Positions 54,906 through 63,364 are shown, counted from the stretch's first letter. The stretch is DNA of 64,000 bases from Variovorax sp. PBL-H6 (GCF_901827155.1 NZ_LR594659.1:3224001-3288000); one strand, 5' to 3'. Made by a program: numbers and translations. The notes: generated by a model not told the origin, from the letters alone.

Positions 54906-55715
54906 ATGGGCAACTTCAAGAAGTACCGGGTCAGCAGTGACAAGTTCAGGCTCGCGAACGTCAACCCGGGCGATTCACCCTTTCTCAAAGGCGACGAGGA
55001 AGACCAGCTGGAACGGCTCGAACGGCTGGCCGGGGACCTCGACGAGCTCCAGAACCTGCTCCATGCCGAGGGGCGGCGCAAGGTGCTGCTCGTGCTGCAG
55101 GGAATGGACACCAGCGGCAAGGACGGGACCATCCGGTGGGTGTTCTCGCGCACCTCGCCCCTGGGCGTGCGCGTGACGGCCTACAAGGCCCCGAGCGAGG
55201 ACGAGCGCGCCCGCGACTACCTATGGCGCTGCCATGCCAATGTGCCGCGCGGCGGCGAGATCATGGTGTGGAACCGCAGCCACTACGAGGACGTGCTGGT
55301 GCCCTGGGTCGAAGGATGGATCGACAAGGCGGAGCTGATCCGCCGCTACGCACAGATCCAGGATTTCGAACGCCTGCTCGTCGAGACGGGCACGGTGGTC
55401 GTCAAGTGCATGCTGCACATTAGCAAGGAGACGCAGCGCGAGCGCTTGCAGTCGCGGGTCGACGATCCTGGCAAACGCTGGAAATTCCGGCTCGACGACC
55501 TGGACGTGCGCAAGAAGTGGGCGGCCTACCAGCGCGCCTACGACCAGGCGCTGCGTGGCACCTCCAGCAGCTACGCGCCATGGCACGTCATCCCGTCCGA
55601 CAGCAAGCGCCATCGCAACCTGATGATTGCCGAACTGCTGGTCAAGACGCTGCGGGACATGAAGCTCGCCCTGCCACGACCGGACCCATCAATGGATGGG
55701 CTGCAGGTCAAGTAG
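54906..55715 (+). CDS. ppk2: polyphosphate kinase 2 family protein
   Basis: 269 residues from ATG 54906. Walker A GMDTSGKDG (66-74), the YKAPSEDERARDYLWRCHANVP segment, the Walker B-like VWNRSHYEDVLV and the lid RVDDPGKRWKFRLDDLDVRKKW are all present. PPK2 transfers phosphate between polyphosphate and nucleotides. Single-domain members of this size can act on AMP, ADP or GDP; I cannot tell which. A longer frame exists upstream but MGNFKKYRVSS is the natural start. Confidence 0.92.
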   Translation: MGNFKKYRVSSDKFRLANVNPGDSPFLKGDEEDQLERLERLAGDLDELQNLLHAEGRRKVLLVLQGMDTSGKDGTIRWVFSRTSPLGVRVTAYKAPSEDERARDYLWRCHANVPRGGEIMVWNRSHYEDVLVPWVEGWIDKAELIRRYAQIQDFERLLVETGTVVVKCMLHISKETQRERLQSRVDDPGKRWKFRLDDLDVRKKWAAYQRAYDQALRGTSSSYAPWHVIPSDSKRHRNLMIAELLVKTLRDMKLALPRPDPSMDGLQVK

Positions 55716-55833
55716 GACAACGCCGCATTTTTCACCTTCGTTTCTCCTCCAAATGGCGTATTGAGGCACTGAGCGGCCAATGAGAGACTGCGTAACCGCT
55801 ATCTCCGCTGCCGCCTACTCTGAGGACCTTCAA

Positions 55834-56010
55834 ATGGACGTGTTGACCACTACAGAGCTGATGACCGGGTTTCTTTCCGTTCTCGGCACCGGCATCCTGT
55901 TCCTGATGGTCACCAGCCGGGCTCCGAAGCAGTTGCACGACGAGATCGCGCGCAGGGTCGAGCGCTCGATTGCGCTGCTCGACACCTTCGAGGAGTCGCG
56001 CAGCCGCTGA
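55834..56010 (+). CDS. small membrane protein, unknown
   Basis: 58 residues from ATG 55834, with AGGA 9 nt upstream. One hydrophobic segment (about residues 8-26: LMTGFLSVLGTGILFLMVT) is followed by a charged helix (PKQLHDEIARRVERSIALLDTFEESRSR). No family recognised. Coding status is uncertain because the frame is short, although the domain order (anchor, then amphipathic helix) is protein-like. Confidence 0.45.
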   Translation: MDVLTTTELMTGFLSVLGTGILFLMVTSRAPKQLHDEIARRVERSIALLDTFEESRSR

Positions 56011-56123
56011 GTCAGGAACGGCGGGCGCCCTGCTCCGAACTCGGCGAGCTCGCGGTTGATGGCCACCAGCATCGCCATCGCCTCGGCTTCATCGAGCTTC
56101 GAGTAGAGTCCTCTCTCGACGTT

Positions 56124-56176
56124 CGCGTTTTCGCCTTTCGCCCTTTGCCTTGGCATTTCGCCTTTTGCCTTTGCCT
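56124..56176 (+). repeat. degenerate CGCCTTT-type pyrimidine repeat
   Basis: A 53-bp pyrimidine-rich stretch with imperfect units such as TTCGCCTTT, CGCCCTTT and TTGCCTTT. It lies in the non-coding gap before the D-amino-acid dehydrogenase-like gene. No reading frame is supported over 56011-56336; the rest of that stretch shows nothing I can name. Confidence 0.6.
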
Positions 56177-56336
56177 GTGTCTCTCGGCTTTTCGTCCGAC
56201 AAACTCCCGATGCCGCGCCACCCCGCTCCGATCACCCCGCTCGCGGCTCTTTTCCTGCCGGGCCTTGGGCGTGCGCAGCAAGCCGAATGGTCATCGCAGC
56301 CAACCGGCTCGGGCAAGCGCCGGCTCGCCGGTCTCC

Positions 56337-57569
56337 ATGCGGCCGGCTGACTTGCGGGTCGCCGTCATCGGTGCCGGCGTGGTCGGCAGCTGCATCGCGC
56401 TGGCATTGCGCAAGCGCGGCGCGACCGTCACGCTAGTCGACCGCGACGAGCCCGGTCGCGGCTGCAGCTACGGCAACTCTGGCGCACTCAGTCCGGGCTC
56501 GGTCGCGCCCTTGGCCATGCCGGGCATCCTGTCCTCTGCGCCCCGTATGCTGCTCGACGAGGAGAGCCCGCTGCACCTGCCCCTGCCCTACCTGGCCAAG
56601 GCGGTGCCCTGGCTGATGCGCTTCGTCGCCTCCGCCCAACCCTCGCGGGTCGCGCTCTCGGCCGCCAAGCTGGCGGCGCTGCACGCGGGCGCCATCGATC
56701 GCCACGAAGCGCTGGCGCGCGAACTCGGCGTGCCCGAGCTCTTCGTGCGCCGCGGCCACCTGCATCTTTATCCCGACGCGCGCGCCCTGGCCAAGGACGC
56801 GGCCGGCTGGCGCATGCGTCTTCACTACGGCTACCCATTCACGCAACTGGACCGCGACGGCATCCTGGCTCTGGAGCCGCACGTGGGCGAGCGCTACCGG
56901 GTCGGGATGTTCATTGCCGACCACGCAACCATCGTCAACCCCTTCCGGTATGTGCAGGCGATGGTGCGCGGCTTTACCGCGCGCGGGGGCCGGCTGCGGC
57001 ACGATGAGGTGCGCGCGATGGCACCGCTGGAGGACGGGCGCTGGTGCCTGGCCACGGCAGGCGCCGTCGATGGCGCTGAAAACTCCTTCGACCACGTCGT
57101 GGTGGCGGCGGGGGCCTGGTCGCGCCGGCTGCTGGACCCGCTGGGCGTGCACCTGGCGCTGGAGAGCCAGCGTGGCTATCACGTGCAGTTCCAGGGCGGG
57201 CGCGGCACTGTCTCGCGCACCGTGGTGCTGGCCGATCGCAAGATCTTCGTGACGCCGATGGAAGAGGGTCTGCGTGTGGGCGGCACGGTGGAGATTGGTG
57301 GCCTGGAGCGCCCGCCCGACCCGCGTCGCGCCGCGATCCTGGAGCGCATCGCGCGGGAGACCTTCGCAAACCTCGACGGCCTGAAAGCCAAGCAGTGGAT
57401 GGGCCACCGTCCCTGCATGCCCGACTCGGTGCCGGTCATCGGCCCGGCCGCCGGCCGGCCGGGCCTCTGGCTGGCAGTCGGCCACGGCCACCTGGGCCTC
57501 ACGGATTCCATCAACACCGCGCAGTCGATCGCGAGCGGCATGCTTGGCGCGCGGTCCATCACGCCCTGA
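56337..57569 (+). CDS. FAD-dependent D-amino-acid dehydrogenase-like oxidoreductase
   Basis: 410 residues from ATG 56337. The N-terminal FAD motif VAVIGAGVVGSCIALALRKRGATVTLVDRDEPGRGCSYGNSG is followed by a DAO-type domain ending in RPCMPDSVPVIGPAAGRPGLWLAVGHGHLGLTDSINTAQSIASGML. That C-terminus is typical of DadA. It oxidises D-amino acids or related amines at the membrane or in the cytoplasm. No racemase or DadX neighbour is present here. Confidence 0.88.
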   Translation: MRPADLRVAVIGAGVVGSCIALALRKRGATVTLVDRDEPGRGCSYGNSGALSPGSVAPLAMPGILSSAPRMLLDEESPLHLPLPYLAKAVPWLMRFVASAQPSRVALSAAKLAALHAGAIDRHEALARELGVPELFVRRGHLHLYPDARALAKDAAGWRMRLHYGYPFTQLDRDGILALEPHVGERYRVGMFIADHATIVNPFRYVQAMVRGFTARGGRLRHDEVRAMAPLEDGRWCLATAGAVDGAENSFDHVVVAAGAWSRRLLDPLGVHLALESQRGYHVQFQGGRGTVSRTVVLADRKIFVTPMEEGLRVGGTVEIGGLERPPDPRRAAILERIARETFANLDGLKAKQWMGHRPCMPDSVPVIGPAAGRPGLWLAVGHGHLGLTDSINTAQSIASGMLGARSITP

Positions 57570-57776
57570 ACCGGACAAGTGCAGTGCGCTCGATCCAAGC
57601 CGAAGTGAAAAGTATCCATACCGCTCGCCGCGGCGGTTTCGTATTCCGGACGCACTCTCTGCAAGCGTCGAGGATTTAACAGCACGCATGCATTTATGCC
57701 GCCGGGCACGTCGGCGCTCCGTTCGGCAACAACGACACTTCATCGGGTACGACATTGACGACCTGGAGGACTTGCC

Positions 57777-58232
57777 ATGGAATCACCGGACCTTGAGACC
57801 GTCGAGAAGGCACGCGCGCTCATCGACGAAGTCATCGCCGGGCGCAGTCACCTGACCGCCGCCGTTCCCTACTTTGCCCCGACCGACATCGGCTGCTTGC
57901 CGCCTGCGCTGCAGGAGGCCGAATCCCGCATCGAAGAGGAGAACGACTTCGGCAATCGCGTGCGCGCCGCCATCCAGATGAGCCTTGCCGCCGCGGCCGC
58001 ATCGTTGCGTGTCAGCGAATCGCTGATGCAGGACTTTGCCCAACTGGGGTCGCATGATCGCCAGAAAGAACTGGCGCGCTGCGCGTGCGAAGCGCAGGCC
58101 TCCAGGGACATCACCGGCCATGTCGCGGCAATCCTTTCGGGCAAGGAAGCACCGAAGCTCGATGCGCTGATGGAGATCAAGCGGCTCAAGTCGGCCATCT
58201 ATGAGCGGTTCGGTCGCTGGCCCGGCCGCTGA
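57777..58232 (+). CDS. small helical protein, unknown
   Basis: 151 residues from ATG 57777, with GGAGG 8 nt upstream. The protein is almost wholly helical, with long charged helices (ESRIEEENDFGNRVRAAIQMSLAAAAASLRVSESLM, then DRQKELARCACEAQASRDITGH) and a Lys/Arg C-terminus. No recognised domain. Its position just before the protease gene, and the protease's own helical N-terminus, suggest they may interact. That is inference. Confidence 0.6.
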   Translation: MESPDLETVEKARALIDEVIAGRSHLTAAVPYFAPTDIGCLPPALQEAESRIEEENDFGNRVRAAIQMSLAAAAASLRVSESLMQDFAQLGSHDRQKELARCACEAQASRDITGHVAAILSGKEAPKLDALMEIKRLKSAIYERFGRWPGR

Positions 58233-58407
58233 GGCCGGGCGATCGGCTTGCGGAAGCCTGATCCTGCGAGCGCATGCGGGGCGGCTCTGCGGCGTACACT
58301 GAGCCGTCCGGCATAGCGCCAAGAAGGAGGCCCCGTCCTCCAACATTTCTGCTGCAACTGATCGTCGCCCAGACCCTGGCGGGGTTCGCGGCAGCTCCTG
58401 TCTCGAG

Positions 58408-58434
58408 AACGCGGCTTGACCGCGTTTCTTTTTT
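58408..58434 (+). terminator. rho-independent terminator directly before the protease ribosome site
   Basis: AACGCGG-cttga-CCGCGTT forms a 7-bp stem, followed by T3-C-T6. It ends one base before the protease ribosome site GGAAGG (58435-58440), 14 bp before its ATG. It may end the upstream transcript. It could also work as an attenuator or RNA switch for the protease. Confidence 0.78.
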
Positions 58435-58448
58435 GGAAGGTGCACGCG

Positions 58449-59468
58449 ATGAAGAACCTGCAAGATGCCAGCGAGCGCATCTGCGAACTCAAGGGGAGCC
58501 TCATCGCGATCGATGCTCTCCTGCCCGCCCTGCTCGAGGCAATGCCGGTCGCCTCCCACTCACAACTGGTACGCTCGTTCGAGGCACATGCCGAGGCCGC
58601 GCGTGCGGTGATGCAGCCCGTCTTACTCTCCGAACAGGTCCTTGCCACCTTCGAGCGCGAGATTGTCCGTTTGCGCGCCGTGCTCGCAGGAACCGCCCCG
58701 CCGGCACCACGCAGTGCCACCGAAGCGGCGCTCCTGACCACGACGCGCGTCAGCACCTTCCTGGGACCGAGCTCCCTGTCTGGTGCAAGCGGCTTTTTCT
58801 TTCGCCGCGATGGGCGGCTGTTCCTGGTCACCAGCCGGCATGTACTTGCCGATGAAACGAGCAGCCACTTTCCCGACCGGATCGAGGTCGAGGTGCATAC
58901 CGACACGCTTGACCTGACGCGCTACGCGGCGGTTTCGGTACCGCTCTATCGCGAGGGCCTGAGCCAATGGCGCCAGGCGGCCGACAGCGCCGGCGACGTG
59001 GATGTGGCCGCCATCGAGATCGACGTCGGCAGCTTGCCTGCTTCGAGCATCCTGCACGCATTCGGGCCCGAGCACCTCGAAGCCTCGGGTGACATTGCCG
59101 AGGTCGGAGACGCGCTGGTCATCATCGGCTTTCCGCTCGGCTTTCATGACACGGTGCACCACCTTCCGGTGGTGCGAAGCGCATCCATTGCCTCGGCCTT
59201 CGGCGTGCGCTTCCAGCAGCAGGGTTACTTTCTGACCGACGCCCGCACCCATCGAGGCAGCAGCGGCGCCCCGGTACTGCGGCGCAGCCAGGATCCGAAC
59301 GCAGACCGGTCACAACTGCCCTGGCAACTGCTCGGGGTGCACTCCACGCGCATGGACATGCGCACGCGCGACCTCTTGCAGGACGAATCGCTCGGGCTCA
59401 ACTGTGCCTGGTATGCGGACGTGCTCATGGCACTGACGGAGCCGGCTACAGCCGCGGCGAAGGCCTGA
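58449..59468 (+). CDS. cytoplasmic trypsin-like serine protease
   Basis: 339 residues from ATG 58449, with GGAAGG upstream. The N-terminal 80 residues are helical. The protease domain (about 95-325) has the catalytic H131 (TSRHVLAD), D185 (GDVDVAAIEID) and S272 (HRGSSGAPV). There is no signal peptide or membrane segment, so it is cytosolic, unlike most secreted trypsin-like proteases of bacteria. Defence or regulatory proteases of this type often carry a partner domain at the N-terminus; no partner domain is recognised here. Confidence 0.85.
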   Translation: MKNLQDASERICELKGSLIAIDALLPALLEAMPVASHSQLVRSFEAHAEAARAVMQPVLLSEQVLATFEREIVRLRAVLAGTAPPAPRSATEAALLTTTRVSTFLGPSSLSGASGFFFRRDGRLFLVTSRHVLADETSSHFPDRIEVEVHTDTLDLTRYAAVSVPLYREGLSQWRQAADSAGDVDVAAIEIDVGSLPASSILHAFGPEHLEASGDIAEVGDALVIIGFPLGFHDTVHHLPVVRSASIASAFGVRFQQQGYFLTDARTHRGSSGAPVLRRSQDPNADRSQLPWQLLGVHSTRMDMRTRDLLQDESLGLNCAWYADVLMALTEPATAAAKA

Positions 59469-59522
59469 ATCGCTTCCGCGCGGCGATCTGCCACGGTGGC
59501 GCCGGGTGATGCGTGCGGGCGC

Positions 59523-59548
59523 AAAAAAGCCCCGTCTGGCGGGGCTTT
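59523..59548. terminator. bidirectional terminator next to the island end
   Basis: GCCCCG-tctgg-CGGGGC is a perfect 6-bp stem. Six A precede it, so it terminates on the minus strand with a T6 tract. A shorter T3 follows on the plus strand. It lies directly after the tRNA-like remnant and before the protease end, as expected for the terminator of a tRNA gene read leftward. Confidence 0.8.
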
Positions 59549-59554
59549 GGATCC

Positions 59555-59569
59555 TGGCGGAAACGGAGG
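59555..59569 (-). other. tRNA-3'-end-like sequence, probable attachment site
   Basis: On the minus strand the sequence CCTCCGTTTCCGCCA reads as the 3' end of a tRNA gene: end of the T-stem, acceptor 3' strand, discriminator G and CCA. It is followed within 10 bp by a terminator. The rest of a tRNA is not visible on the right (no complementary 5' acceptor within 100 bp), so it looks like the duplicated 3' end left when an element inserts into a tRNA gene. The intact tRNA should then be at the other end of the island, beyond the window. Confidence 0.45.
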
Positions 59570-59907
59570 AAGCCAGAAGCTTAGCCGCCACAACGACTTA
59601 GCTCGCCCGTACCCCTCGCCGTACCATGAGCTGGCCGGCACTCTGGGGTTCGAATTGCCGACCGCGACTGCCCTTAAACCGCTCTCCCGGCACCGCACCC
59701 ATCACATCCACCGCCTCGGTGACTCTTCCCGCGACGGCCTCCAACACGCTCATAAGGGCCCCAGGCGTGTCACACGGGAAAAGCTGGCACTGGGCAGAAG
59801 CTACCCTAAACCTACTCCTTCGAAGCACGCTTCCGAGTTAAACGAATTCAAGGTGTCCCCGGCGTGCCGTCACTCCGATCGGGTTATGGGGCCGCTCACC
59901 CGTGACG
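59570..59907. other. non-coding island end, no confident gene
   Basis: About 340 bp with no gene I can support. A short minus-strand frame (59598-59828) has unusual composition and no recognised family. A second tRNA-like stretch (59632-59654, minus strand, TTCGAACCCCAGAG... ending in GGCCA) could be another integration scar, but its stems do not pair well. The base composition falls toward the AT-richer genes to the right. Confidence 0.4.
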
Positions 59908-60741
59908 CTATGACGGCGCGAGGGGATTTATCGCTTGCTTACCGAGCGCAGCGCAAAGTGGCTGATGATCTCTGGTGTTTGTGGTTATCACATTACTGCC
60001 GGGAGGACACATGACTGCAAAATATGAATCTCCCAGCGCTCTGCAATAGCGTTTATTAAATTTGGCCGGACCTGCATGGATGAGTTCTTTGAGCGCCGCC
60101 CGGGCACGTACCATCTCCGGCTTGTCCTTTACTGGGTTGTTCTCCTTCCCGGGTCTCAGGAAGGCGACGATCTTTTCAAGCTCTTCTGGCTTATCAGACA
60201 AATATCCCGCAGCTGCGCAACGCATTTCCGGACGACAGCCAAAGCGGCGACCCGGTCCTTCAATCAAGCCATCGGCGTCTAGCGTGAGATCAGACGCACC
60301 AAAGCAACCAAGGGGTTGCACGAGCGCCGTAGCAGGGAGACTTCTAGCGCGCTTCCATTGACGAACAATCTGCAATGAAAGATCGTGACACATCTTACGC
60401 CGGACCTCCAATGCCATTGGCTCAGTCGATATTCCCGGATAATTTAGTGCTTCGCTTAGAGACTTTGCAAGCGCACGCAGTTGCCCCTCTCTCGTTCTGC
60501 CTGTAATGGGTGGCAGATTTAGAACGCTTGTAATGGCGCGCCCTGTGTCCTTTTCCTGCCTAACTCGATTGTGAGCTGCGCAGAGAATATGAAGAACACC
60601 TGCCGACATTTCACGAAGCGCATAATGCGGTATTTGAGAGGGCGTGAACGCTCGCGCATGCTGTTCTGCTTTAGCGCTCCACTCGCTACCCGCGGTTGAT
60701 GCCGCGACTACAAGCGTAGTATCGATAAAAGAACCGGTCAA
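59908..60741 (-). CDS. PIN-like nuclease with a large insertion
   Basis: 277 residues. The start is a TTG (60741) overlapping the previous stop as TTGA. The N-terminal strand GSFIDTTLVVAAST has the first acidic residue of a PIN site, and HYALREMSAGVL gives the second. GDSYFAVMCPPGSNVITTNTRDHQPL at the C-terminus gives two further Asp. Between them lies an insertion of about 180 residues with an Arg-rich stretch. PIN domains usually cut RNA and act as toxins. Low GC against the rest of the window suggests transfer. Confidence 0.62.
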   Translation of the reverse strand: MTGSFIDTTLVVAASTAGSEWSAKAEQHARAFTPSQIPHYALREMSAGVLHILCAAHNRVRQEKDTGRAITSVLNLPPITGRTREGQLRALAKSLSEALNYPGISTEPMALEVRRKMCHDLSLQIVRQWKRARSLPATALVQPLGCFGASDLTLDADGLIEGPGRRFGCRPEMRCAAAGYLSDKPEELEKIVAFLRPGKENNPVKDKPEMVRARAALKELIHAGPAKFNKRYCRALGDSYFAVMCPPGSNVITTNTRDHQPLCAALGKQAINPLAPS

Positions 60742-61448
60742 ACTTCCAGTTCCGACTGCGCACTAGCGGCGGCGGATTCACTTGTGATGGCAGGCGAAGC
60801 AAGCCCAAAATACGCCAACAGATCGTGCGCAAATTTCGACACAGACCTGTCGTTGCCATCCCAGCCCGCCTGCTCCAAATCATCGACGGAATCTGCGGCG
60901 TCGCTTAGCGACATCGTCGGAGTTTCCACCAATGCATATAGGCAACGTTGCATCGCCATCAATGAGTCTCGATTCAACGTATCGTAATGGGGTGCGTTTA
61001 AAGCCTGCGCCGCATAACTCACTACGGCGCCGAGCGCCTCGTTAAAAGAAGTGTATGCGTGCGCACGATTCAGGCTTCCTGCGACAATACCAAGCGCAGC
61101 CCACAATTCTCCCATCTGCGCATTGGCGTACGCCTCAACCGCCGAATCCATGTCCTTAATGGCAAGCTTCAAATGTTCAATAGCGAACGATGCATTTGAC
61201 GGCAAAGTTTGGTCGTAGTAGTGCGGATAAAGCGTGCGAGGATCTGCGCGCTCCACTGAGCTTGTAGCGTGCTCAGTTAGTGACGGCGTCTGATCCAGTG
61301 CCGAAGCGGTTTCAATTTGATCGTATATATCTGTAAATTGCTTCCATAGCGACGAAGTTGCAGCAGATGAGACTGACGCGCCCGATTTCACGGTCGGCAT
61401 AACAACGGTCGACTCGCGACCAACATCAGTATTCAGGGAGGTTGACAT
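60738..61448 (-). CDS. helical protein, PIN-neighbour, unknown
   Basis: 236 residues from ATG 61448, which directly follows the previous gene's TAA with no gap. Its stop overlaps the PIN start (TTGA). The N-terminal 75 residues are Ser/Thr-rich and polar. The middle is helical (HLKLAIKDMDSAVEAYANAQMGELWAALGIVAG) and the C-terminus acidic. No family recognised. The coupling to a PIN-like gene makes it a candidate antitoxin, sensor or scaffold. Confidence 0.6.
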   Translation of the reverse strand: MSTSLNTDVGRESTVVMPTVKSGASVSSAATSSLWKQFTDIYDQIETASALDQTPSLTEHATSSVERADPRTLYPHYYDQTLPSNASFAIEHLKLAIKDMDSAVEAYANAQMGELWAALGIVAGSLNRAHAYTSFNEALGAVVSYAAQALNAPHYDTLNRDSLMAMQRCLYALVETPTMSLSDAADSVDDLEQAGWDGNDRSVSKFAHDLLAYFGLASPAITSESAAASAQSELEV

Positions 61449-62219
61449 TTATTTTCCCACTATTTCTGGCAAGTCTCGATTAAGGAGATGTTGATACCCC
61501 TTTAACCAATCGGGCGCACTAAACCTAGCCGCGTCAATCGGCTTCTTGGTTTGACGATCGACGTCAACAATTACTCGATCGACGACCTTCTTGCCTTCTA
61601 TCTCTGGAAATTCCTCTTGCGCAGGAATCTCTATTGCCACTTGTTGAGGGCTTACTCGAACAATGGTCAAAGCTTGATCGTCTTCAAATTGAAGATGCGC
61701 CGACCCTCCGTTAAGGGGACTGTCGACTGCACAGTCAAACACCCTTCTAGGTGGCCAGTTCACAAGATTCATGGCGAGGTAGGCCTTGTGCGCGGATTCT
61801 CGATCGGCATATTTTTTCTGAAAGATTGCCCTAGTTCCAATCTTGTCGATCGTTTCTAGTTCGAGAATTGATGTCCATAGTTGGATCGTCTTGGCTATCT
61901 GCTCGGCAGCTCCAAATCCTTTGGGGCCGGTGACGATCACATAGGACATATCCAGTCCCATCTGTACACGTGCATTCTTGGCAAGAGCCTGTACTGAACC
62001 AGCCTCAGCCTTTTCCAGCTTCCACCCAGGCCACAAAACTGAGACCTTCCGAGTCAACTCTCCCGCCCGATCCCATAGTAGATACGCAGGCGGATAGTTA
62101 AACTGAAGCGTGAGTTGGGAGATTTGGAAGTCTTGCACTAGGTTACGGTGCGTTACGTGCCGAATCGGCATCCCGGGAGTATCCGATAATTTGATAACAA
62201 CGGCCACGATTGCTTCCAC
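61449..62219 (-). CDS. first gene of the AT-richer cassette, unknown
   Basis: 256 residues if it begins at the GTG at 62219; an ATG at 62171 (MPIRHVTHRN) is also possible and no strong ribosome site decides. The protein is a mix of strands and helices, with RVQMGLDMSYVIVTGPKGFG and LETIDKIGTRAIFQKKYADRESAHKAYLAMN near the middle. Its length and alternating pattern recall the sporadically distributed TIGR04255 family, but I am not sure. The ending has FSAPDWLKGYQHLLNRDLPE. It is the first gene of the three-gene unit. Confidence 0.55.
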   Translation of the reverse strand: MEAIVAVVIKLSDTPGMPIRHVTHRNLVQDFQISQLTLQFNYPPAYLLWDRAGELTRKVSVLWPGWKLEKAEAGSVQALAKNARVQMGLDMSYVIVTGPKGFGAAEQIAKTIQLWTSILELETIDKIGTRAIFQKKYADRESAHKAYLAMNLVNWPPRRVFDCAVDSPLNGGSAHLQFEDDQALTIVRVSPQQVAIEIPAQEEFPEIEGKKVVDRVIVDVDRQTKKPIDAARFSAPDWLKGYQHLLNRDLPEIVGK

Positions 62220-62235
62220 TGCGCCGGCACAATCC

Positions 62236-62628
62236 GTCGCGCTTCACCTCACCACCCCGCAGTGCGCGTCCTGGACGGGCTGGGAGTTCCTCAAGCAGCT
62301 CATCAGCGGAGGCGAGAGCGGCCACAAGGCCAGGCCATCGCACCCGGACTGGCACCGCGTCGCGCGCGACTTCGCGCAAGCGCATGGCATCGCCTACATG
62401 CTGAAGCAGATTGGCGAGTGGGCGCCTGGCTCCGGTGACTTCGGACAGGGCCGGTACCGCACCGCTGCGGTGGCGCAGGATGGCCGGGTTGTCGATGGCG
62501 GATTTGATCGCGCCGGCTATCCGGCAGGCGCCACATCAGCTGACGGCTGGGCCATGGTTCACTGGGCAGGAAGGAAGGCCGCTGGCCGGCTGCTGGACGA
62601 CCGCGAGTGGAACGAGGTGCCGTCATGA
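62236..62628 (+). pseudogene. truncated phage Gp37/Gp68-like (DUF5131) gene, 3' part
   Basis: The visible frame carries the C-terminal pattern of DUF5131 phage proteins: LISGGESGHKARPSHPDWHRVARDF, then MLKQIGEWAPG and GRLLDDREWNEVP. The N-terminal half, with its Cys-rich motif, is missing. The GC content jumps at about 62220, exactly where the left part should be. This fits disruption by the AT-richer cassette. I mark it as a pseudogene because no plausible start remains. Confidence 0.6.
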
Positions 62629-62639
62629 AGCGCCGTAGA

Positions 62640-63332
62640 TCAGCGCTTGCTCATCGCGCCACTGGTGATCTGCTGGATGTAGCTGAGGCGGCCCTTCACT
62701 GCAAGGCCATCCTGTTGCAGGTGCCCGAAAAAGCCTGTCAGTTCCTTCTCGAGTTGGTGCAAGTTGTCCTGGAGATGACTGAGCCGAAGTTGTTCGTTGA
62801 TCAATGCCTCGGGATGGCGGCTCAAATGCAGCTGTTGGAGGTTGAATTCCAAGCACGCGATGATGTCCTTAAACCGAACGACGTGTGCAACGCTCTCGTA
62901 GGTCGGAAGTGTGTGGACCGGAACAGCGTCGATCGTCTTCCAGAACTCCCGGTAGAAGGTATCTGTATAGACGTCAGTGAGCCAGCGGCTTGCATCCTCC
63001 CGGAGACTGCAGACAGCAGCCTCGGCTTCTCGAAACTCTTGCAGAGCCATGTCAGCCAGCGCCCCCACTGCACTGAGCGATCTTGCGGCCTGATCATTGG
63101 AAATCTCCCTCTGCAGGTTCCGGCTGTGTACAGCCTGCCGACGAGCAACTTCAATAGCCGCGACGATCGCTCCGATCGACCCAACGGCCTGAATCCATGC
63201 GGCAGTCGATTGGCTCGCAAGGAAGTCGCCGATGGCCTTCCATCCGAAAGCCATGTAGAAGCCCGCTACTACTCCGGCCGTAACGACGAGCGAGAACGCT
63301 ACGTAGTCAGCGGTTGTGTATCCCTTGTTCAC
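62640..63332 (-). CDS. two-segment membrane protein, phage-region
   Basis: 230 residues from a GTG at 63332 with GAGGAG 6 nt upstream; a longer frame to 63362 lacks such a site. Two hydrophobic segments (about residues 10-30 and 44-62: YVAFSLVVTAGVVAGFYMAF and IQAVGSIGAIVAAIEVA) are followed by a long, helical cytoplasmic tail. It is encoded opposite to the phage genes. A membrane or superinfection-exclusion role is possible, but not shown. Confidence 0.62.
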   Translation of the reverse strand: MNKGYTTADYVAFSLVVTAGVVAGFYMAFGWKAIGDFLASQSTAAWIQAVGSIGAIVAAIEVARRQAVHSRNLQREISNDQAARSLSAVGALADMALQEFREAEAAVCSLREDASRWLTDVYTDTFYREFWKTIDAVPVHTLPTYESVAHVVRFKDIIACLEFNLQQLHLSRHPEALINEQLRLSHLQDNLHQLEKELTGFFGHLQQDGLAVKGRLSYIQQITSGAMSKR

Positions 63333-63364
63333 GCTCGCTCCTCTCGTTCTGGGAAGGTCCAAGT

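Noticed and set aside
59632..59654. A second tRNA-like 3' end on the minus strand (TTCGAA to GGCCA)
   Set aside because: The T-stem and acceptor halves do not pair, so I do not call it a tRNA; it may be an older scar or chance.
59598..59828. A 76-codon minus-strand frame near the island end
   Set aside because: No ribosome site, no motif and an odd composition; an integrase tail could not be shown.
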